NCBI GenBank assembly: GCA_900169235.1
Contig: FWCC01000192.1
Location: forward strand, 186,001 to 250,000
DNA from: Zarea fungicola
Lineage: Eukaryota; Ascomycota; Sordariomycetes; Hypocreales; Cordycipitaceae
Direction: 5' to 3'
Length of the DNA: 64,000 nt
The notes below the pieces were generated by a model. It was not told where the DNA came from, did no database searches, and worked only from the letters and a program-made list of their open reading frames with translations. The number at the start of each line of letters is the position of its first letter. Within the stretch, counting starts at the first letter, position 1. Position numbers and translations under genes: made by a program. Positions 57,486 to 64,000 of the stretch are shown here, one piece after another.

Positions 57486-59304
57486 GAGAAGGACATTGGT
57501 GGTGAAGGACATCGGTCAGCAATGTCACGCCCAAGATCCAGCAGGCGAAAATGACGCGTGAGATGAGACAAGTTTACGGCCGAATGCAGTAAAAGAAGCC
57601 AAGCAGTGAGGCGAATACAAAACTTTCCTTTCTTAATTCAGGCTACAGGAACAGCGGTTTGAATCAGCGTACAACTTTGTAAGAAACTCACACCGACTTG
57701 CCATGTAGTGCGTCGGTGTTGCCGCTCCACCACTCATGTGTGGCGTAACGTCAAAGACGGAAAAGTAACCAACGTTTTGGTTATCCAGTTTTGTTGGGAT
57801 GTGCTGGCAGGGAACAGCGATGGGTTGGGTTACAGTGCTTATGTGGCTGACAAGTTTGGAGTGAGCGGCAAAGACGAGATGAAGAAGAGACTTGACATGA
57901 AAATCGGCGACTAGTAATTCCCGTCTGTCCACCTCGTAGGACTATTAAAAAAAAATTCATCCTTTCCATTAATTAATAAAAAAAAAAAAAGGGAAGAAAG
58001 GAGGGATATAATGCCGAATAGAGTAAAACCCGAGAACATTCTTTTTGGAAGGCCGCCCGGAGCTTGCATGATCTCCGGGCCCTGTAAAAGCGGCATTTTA
58101 GGCGATTAGATTGGTGCAGGACTGTCGTCATGCTGCATTCGCCACGGCGAGTTACCCTGCACTTCCCATAACGGGTGCCAGTACAGCCTGTGTGGAAGCA
58201 GCTTTGGAGGGGCTGGCTTTAGCGGACAGCCCCCCTGGAAATCGATCTACGCACGGCGAAGTCCAGTAAAAAACGCCGGCTCCGAACGCTGTCTGCATAT
58301 GACCAAGATGGCATCTGCCAAGCTCAACTTTGTTAGTTTGCAGCAGTTGCAACGAAGGAGCAATTATTAGAATTATTGCCATTTATCGATTTTTAATTTT
58401 TAATTTTAATTTTAATATTGGTATTTGCTGTAAGGGACTGCTATGCCAAGCGTTTGTCGTATGTTCGTTGGACGATAATAACATTTGTGGACCTTGGTTT
58501 ATTGAACTTTGATTCCCATCAGATTACTACGTAGACAACAGAGCTTTGTAGGTAATGTTGGATTCGCATGCATTCATGCCATTGAGTGCTCTCCTGTTTC
58601 AGAATGTGAAGTCCTGAATAAATTCACGCTGCGGACTCGCTCTATCCTCTACCCTGTCGCAGCGTCCAAAGGTACTGATGGCGATTCCACAGTCGTCCCT
58701 GAGGAAACCCACTGAGACTTCCAAATGGGCACATCCCAGTTGCTATCTCCAGCGCCTGCGGGAAAAACGCCGTGGCACCAATCATTTTATCGTATTTACA
58801 AATTTTGATGGGGCCGCATCGACACGGAGCTCTGTGGCTTGCTGGTCTCGGTGCCACCGTCCCCGTATGTCCCACTAGTAATCCCACTAGCAATGGTGAC
58901 CGGGCGGCGCTCGGGTGCCCAGTTGCCTGCCTGCTTGCTTGCCTCCTCTGTGGCGCTATTGCTAGACATGGCCCGTATTCCGTACTGTAGTTGGGCTCGG
59001 AGGATGCAGAGCCTGCCCGTGGCAAGCCACCTGGGTAATAATGTCCAGGCTGGTCTCTCAGCCCGGACTTCTTCATTTGCTGAGCCACACAATGCTGACC
59101 ATTGACTAGGCCGTTTTCAATCGAGTAGCTAGCAGTACTTCGACCGGAGTCTTGGCTGACCCTTGCATTCCTACTCGTAACCATGCAGCTATCTAGTTTT
59201 TGCTCTGCCGAGCAAAGCTTGACCCGCCCCCTCATCGTCATACCTAGTGTACCTTTATTATAGGTTCGGCAAATTTCGTCCCTTCTCTGCTATTGATATT
59301 TTCG

Positions 59305-59312
59305 TATATAAG
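59305..59312 (+). promoter_or_regulatory. Candidate TATA box for CYP505
   Basis: TATATAAG, 436 bp upstream of the CYP505 start codon, followed by a C/T-rich stretch. If used, the mRNA leader would be about 400 nt. The overlapping TCGTATA also matches the yeast sterol-response core, but one hit proves little. Confidence 0.4.
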
Positions 59313-59747
59313 TTAGAGTGGTCGTCATCACGGCTTATCTTTCTACTTCCCCCCATGCTCTCTAGACTCAATCCCATTCCTCAACCCCAATTGACACACA
59401 GGCCATATACATCTTGCCCGATACCGCGCTCCAGACGTCGAATCACATTAACCTGCGGGGCAACCTCACTACTTGTATCGAGTTGCTCGCGGCTTCCACA
59501 TGGGAGCTTATAGTCTTTCACTACCTACATAGTACGTAACCAACCCCTCCAACACCAATCGTGCAAGCATCAGCAACCGCAGACAAACAAGAACCAACAC
59601 GTTCTCCCTTCATTTCAACATTGTTCAGCACTTGTTGGCCCATATCGATACAATTGTCCACTCTCTAAGCTTTCCCCAATCAGCTAACAATATACCTGGA
59701 ACCACTAGATCTTTAGTATCCTTTCTCCCCTCCCCAATACCTTCACA

Positions 59748-62700
59748 ATGGCCGAGTCAGTTCCCATCCCTGAACCCCCCGGCCTGCCATTTATTGGCAA
59801 TCTCGGCGAGTTCCAGACAAGCCCAATCAAGGACTTGACACGCCTTGCCGACACATACGGTACGCTTTGTCAATTCCCTGGCACCGCCCTCTCACAGCGG
59901 CAACATATCGTCACTAACACTCTCTACCAGGTGAAATTTATCGTTTACGACTTGGCAGCACTCCTTTCGTCGTCGTTACCACTCAAGAGCTTGTCAATGA
60001 AGCTTGTGATGAGCGTCGCTTCAAGAAAACAATCACTGGTTCTCTTGGCCAAGTTCGCAATGGCGTTCACGACGGCCTCTTTACCGCGGACGACGAGAAC
60101 GAGCCCAACTGGGGCAAGGCCCATCGTATTCTCATTCCTGCTTTTGGACCCCTCTCTATCCGTGGCATGTTTGACGAGATGCACGACATTGCTTCCCAGC
60201 TAGCCATGAAGTTTGCCCGCCATGGTGCCCACACCGCCATCAACGCTTCAGACGACTTTACTCGTCTGGCTCTCGACACCATAGCACTCTGCGCCATGGA
60301 CTACCGATTCAACTCGTACTACCACGAGGAGATGCATCCCTTCATCGCGGCAATGGGCGACTTTCTTAGTGAATCGGGCCGTCGAAATAGGCGTCCGGCC
60401 TTTGCTCCCAACTTCCTCTACCGCGCTGCGAATGAAAAGTACGAAAAGGACATTAGCATCATGCGCGACGTTGCCGACGAAGTTGTCGCCAACCGCAAGA
60501 AGAATCCATCCGACCGCAAGGACTTGCTAGCTGCCATGCTCGCTGGTACAGATATCCAGACTGGTGAGAAGCTTAGCGATGCCAACATTACCGACCAGCT
60601 CATCACTTTCCTTATTGCTGGCCATGAGACTACCTCTGGAATGCTCTCCTTTGCTTTTTATCAATTACTCAAGCATCCTGCAGAGTACCGCAAGGTCCAG
60701 GAGGAGGTCGACTCTGTTGTTGGCAGAGATACCATTACAGTTGACCACATTTCTAAACTCACTTACATCCAAGCCGTAAGTTTTACTGTGCATTTTGCTA
60801 GAGAACTATACTGACGAAGCCGTGCTTAGGTTCTCCGTGAGACACTCCGCGTCAATGCTTCTATTCCTGCTTTTAGTGTCGAGGCCAAAGAGGATACGCT
60901 GCTCGCTGGTAAATACTTTGTTCCCAAAGCCGAGCGTGTTTTGCTGCTTCTTTCCAAATCCCACCTTGATCCCACCGTGTTTGGCGATGATGCCCATGAA
61001 TTCAAGCCGGAGCGCATGCTCGATGATAGCTTTGCTCAAGTTACCAAGGAGTTCCCAAACTCGTGGAAGCCATTCGGTAATGGCAAGCGCTCCTGCATTG
61101 GCCGAGCCTTTGCCTGGCAAGAGGCTGTTCTCGTCATCGCCATGCTGTTCCAAAACTTCAACTTCACCCTCGACGACCCCAACTATGTCCTAGACATTCA
61201 AGAAACTCTCACTATCAAGCCGCATAATTTCAACATGCGAGCTAGTATTCGACACGGTCTGTCGGCAACGCAGTTGGAAAGTCAGCTCAAAGGAGGCGCC
61301 CCTGTTGCCAAGGCCGTCAACAAAGATGACACCAAGACGCCTGCCAGCGGTGCGGCTGGCAAGGGCAAGCCTATGTCGGTCTTTTATGGCTCAAACAGCG
61401 GCACTTGTGAAGCACTCGCTCAAAGACTTGCTGCCGACGCCAGTACACATGGATTCAACGTCACTGATATCGGCCCTCTGGATACTGTTAACCAACAGCT
61501 TCCAACCGACCGCCCCGTCGTCATCGTTACCGCCTCCTATGAAGGCGAGCCGCCCTCCAACGCGGCGCATTTCGTTAGCTGGCTTACTAGTCTCAAGGGT
61601 AACGAGCTGGAGAACGTTTCATATGCTGTTTTCGGATGCGGCCACCACGACTGGACCCAGACGTTCCACAGAATTCCCAAGCTTGTCGATGCTACCATGA
61701 GTGAACGTGGCGCTGCACGGATTGTCCCCCTGTCAGCTACTGATGCTGCTGACCGCGATATGTTCAGTGATTTTGAGTCATGGGAGGACGAAAGCCTGTG
61801 GCCTGCACTGAAGCAGAGATATGGTACCAGCGACAACGATGAGAGCAATAGCACGGCCGGTCTTACCGTGGAGATTACATCGCCACGAAAGTCGACTCTG
61901 CGCCAAGATGTTGAAGAGGCAGTTGTTGTCAGCACCAAGTCACTCAGCAACGAGGCCAAGTCTCTCAAAAAGCACATTGAAATCAAGCTTCCCACTGGTA
62001 TGACTTACAAGGCTGGTGATTACTTGGCTATCCTGCCTTTTAACCCACCCGAGACTGTCAGCCGCGTCTTCCGCCGCTTCTCGCTGAGTTGGGATGCCAC
62101 CTTCAAGATTTCTTCTGATGGACCAACTACGCTTCCAACTGAGTCCCCCATGTCTGCTCAGGATGTACTTGGAGCATATGTTGAGCTCAGCCAACCCGCT
62201 ACAAAGAGAAACATCCAAGCTCTGGCTGAAGCAACAGAAGATGACCAGACAGCAAACAAGCTCAAGAGTTTGATTGGCGAGAACTTCCAGGAAGCAGTTA
62301 CTGCTAAGCGCCTTTCCGTCCTAGACTTGCTTGAGAAGTACCCTACTATCCGCCTGCCCTTCGCTACGTTCCTTGGCATGCTCCCCCCCATGCGCATTCG
62401 CCAGTACTCCATCTCATCTTCCCCTCTCGCTGATCCTACTGTGCTCACTTTGACGTACGCTGTCCTTGACCAGCCCGCCATTTCCGGCCAAGGTCGGCAC
62501 GTCGGCGTTGCCAGCAACTTCTTGTCATCGCTTCGCCAAGGCGAGAAGCTGCATGTGGCTGTTCGCCCATCGGCCGCCTTCCACCTTCCCGCTGATGCCG
62601 AAAAGACACCAATCATCTGCATGGCTGCCGGCACTGGCCTCGCCCCCTTCCGCGGTTTCATCCAGGAGCGCGCCGCCATGATTGCCGCCGGACGCAAACT

Positions 62701-63082
62701 CGCTCGCGCCCTGCTCTTCTTTGGCTGCCGCTCCCCCGACGAGGACGACCTGTACGCCGACGAGTTTGCCCGCTGGGAGAAGCTGGGTGCCGTCGAGGTG
62801 CGCCGCGCTTACTCGCGCGACACGGCCAAGTCGGACGGCTGCAAGTACGTGCAGGATCGCGTCTCCAAGGACCGCCACGAGATTTACGAGCTGTGGGACC
62901 AGGGCGCCCGACTCTACCTTTGTGGCAGCCGGGCCGTTGGCAAGGGCATCGAGGATACCTGCGTCGAAATGGTCAAGGAGAGTGCAGAGCTCAAGTTGAA
63001 GCACATTGCCACTGACGAGGCGGCGCGCAAGTGGCTTGACAACCTTCGCAACGAGCGCTTCATGGCTGATGTTTTTGATTAA
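59748..63082 (+). CDS. Self-sufficient P450-reductase fusion, CYP505 (P450foxy-like fatty-acid hydroxylase)
   Basis: Exons 59748-59859, 59931-60775 and 60830-63082 give 1069 aa, matching P450foxy and P450 BM3-type fusions. Residues 1-~460 are the P450: I-helix AGHETTSG (about 267), ETLR in the K-helix, heme loop FGNGKRSCIGR (Cys408). An FMN flavodoxin domain starts near 501 (VFYGSNSGTCEALA). The FAD/NADPH ferredoxin-reductase half shows RQYSISSSP (about 842) and AAGTGLAPFRGF (about 919), ending with MADVFD. The enzyme hydroxylates fatty acids near the omega end using NADPH with no separate reductase. No N-terminal membrane anchor is present, so a soluble or loosely bound protein is expected. 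Both joins restore P450 strings (DTYGEIYRLRL, IQAVLRETLR). Confidence 0.96.
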
Positions 63083-63730
63083 TTTTGCGATGGTTATTTT
63101 TAAGCATATAAAGAAACCACGAAATGAAAGAGGATCTCGGATTTTTTTTTGGGTTTGTTGGAGAATGTAATAGGGCAATATGTACTCAATATCGTATCCT
63201 ATGAGTAAAAGAAAAAAAGAAGAAAAAAAGATACCAATATAGAGTTTACTCGCAGAGCAATGCCACAACGAAATCCAACTTGGAGAGCAATCTTTGCCAT
63301 GTATTCCATGTATTCCATGCTTTGCAATCCATCTGTGAGCACTTATAGATGCTCTCAACTCCCCAGCATGTTAAGACTACATATGAGAACAATGACCTAC
63401 AATTGGTACCACTCTGCCTATTACTTTTTCATTTCAAAAAAAGAAGAGATTAATTCATTGGTATCATTTCCACCTCTTGCATCAATACTTACCCGTTTAA
63501 CTAACTAACCATCATCATCCGATATTGCATATGATAATCCATTCCCAACTTCTTTGCCTAAAAGGCCTGCAAACCAGATTCCACCTCTACTCTAATCCCA
63601 CCCCTTCCCAAAACAAGATATTCATGAACATGGCATTAAAAGGAATCCCATGCAAGCTAGACCAAAAAAGTTCACATAAGGCAAAGAACGCAAATTGAAT
63701 AGCGAAAAAAAAGCTCCCCTTCCAACTCTT
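63083..63730. other. Convergent 3' region, no gene seen
   Basis: Tail-to-tail spacer between CYP505 (+) and the partial gene at the window end (-). It is A/T-rich with GAAAAAAAG-type runs near 63209-63230 and a duplicated ATTCCATGT near 63302-63318. Confidence 0.4.
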
Positions 63731-64000
63731 TTAATCCTGGAAAAACTTGATAATCTCACGCAAATCACGCAGGCCAACACCGTGCTTGGGGTAACAGATG
63801 TAGACAGACTCGCCTAGAGCACCAAACTTGCTGCGGAAAGTAGCCTTACGGCGGAGGCCAAGACTCTCCACAATGGAGCTGTACGTGGTAGCCAGGAAGC
63901 GCGCACGGATTCCGTGCAGATGCTCGCCGGCAGTGAGCTTCTGGGAGACGCCCGCGCCAAAAGTGACTTGGCCCGTGACGCTGGACAGGGCGTGACCAAT
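63731..64000 (-). CDS. C-terminal 89 residues of an unrecognised protein (truncated by window end)
   Basis: An open minus-strand frame enters from beyond the window and stops at TAA 63733-63731. It ends GLRDLREIIKFFQD. Earlier parts include GHALSSVTGQVTFGAGVSQKL and RKATFRSKFGALGESVYICYPKHG. Alternating polar and hydrophobic residues suggest beta structure followed by a short C-terminal helix. No signal or span is visible in this part. The frame is free of stops for 89 codons and has coding-like codon use, so it is probably real. I cannot name the family from this fragment. Confidence 0.6.
   Translation of the reverse strand: MGHALSSVTGQVTFGAGVSQKLTAGEHLHGIRARFLATTYSSIVESLGLRRKATFRSKFGALGESVYICYPKHGVGLRDLREIIKFFQD

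Larger units (their letters stand above)
56638..59747. other. 3.1-kb gene-poor region upstream of CYP505
   Basis: No supported gene. It contains a dispersed-repeat copy (about 57347-57485), A-rich runs at 57949-57990, an AT-repeat (TTTTTAATTTT type) near 58389-58417 and an ATG-led 199-codon minus-strand frame (59241-58642) without recognisable similarity. From about 59250 it becomes the CYP505 promoter and leader. Confidence 0.35.

Overview
This window is nuclear DNA of a filamentous ascomycete, most likely a Sordariomycete and plausibly Hypocreales. The genes have short GT-AG introns (about 50-130 bp, donors such as GTAAGT, GTATGT, GTACGT) and are one per transcript on both strands. Several families are typical of such fungi: motor-domain chitin synthases, the sterol enzymes ERG5 and ERG6, a P450-reductase fusion, and fungal-type La, mL44 and Urb1. 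The order is inferred from gene content and style, not from a marker comparison. Exon joins below were worked out by hand from splice sites, reading phase and protein continuity.

Layout. 1-2.2 kb: 3' part of a Yip1-family Golgi protein gene (+) and a mitochondrial rhodanese (-). 2.8-4.6 kb: ERG5/CYP61 sterol C-22 desaturase (-). 6.8-9.5 kb: a four-exon subtilisin-propeptide-like inhibitor (+) and a mitochondrial dehydrogenase kinase (+). 10.2-25.5 kb: two very large head-to-head chitin synthases, class VII-type (-) and class V-type (+), separated by a 4.2-kb spacer with an unresolved poly-C tract. 26.1-29.6 kb: URB1 (-). 29.6-32.8 kb: gene-poor DNA with a decayed ABC-transporter fragment. 32.8-38.6 kb: a low-complexity protein, a membrane-anchored histidine acid phosphatase/phytase and a small single-pass protein (all +). 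39.4-42.5 kb: inositol monophosphatase (+) convergent with an MFS exporter (-). 44.3-47.9 kb: La protein (-) divergent from ERG6 (+). 48.8-56.6 kb: mitochondrial cPLA2-like phospholipase (+), mL44 (-), a 91-aa membrane protein (+) whose start codon is its own exon, and a RING-H2 ubiquitin ligase (+). 59.7-63.1 kb: CYP505/P450foxy (+). The last 270 bases hold the end of an unrecognised gene (-).

How the genes fit together: most are housekeeping and membrane or wall functions. The clearest functional unit is the divergent chitin-synthase pair. ERG5 and ERG6 both belong to late ergosterol synthesis but lie about 42 kb apart with unrelated genes between, so I do not call a cluster. Accessory-like DNA is limited to the gaps at 15.6-19.8, 29.6-32.8, 42.5-44.3 and 56.6-59.7 kb. 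These hold a pseudogene relic, a diverged dispersed repeat pair (about 43.8 and 57.4 kb) and homopolymer or AT tracts. I saw no CRISPR array, rRNA, convincing tRNA, intact transposon or secondary-metabolite cluster. I found no clearly new multi-gene system.
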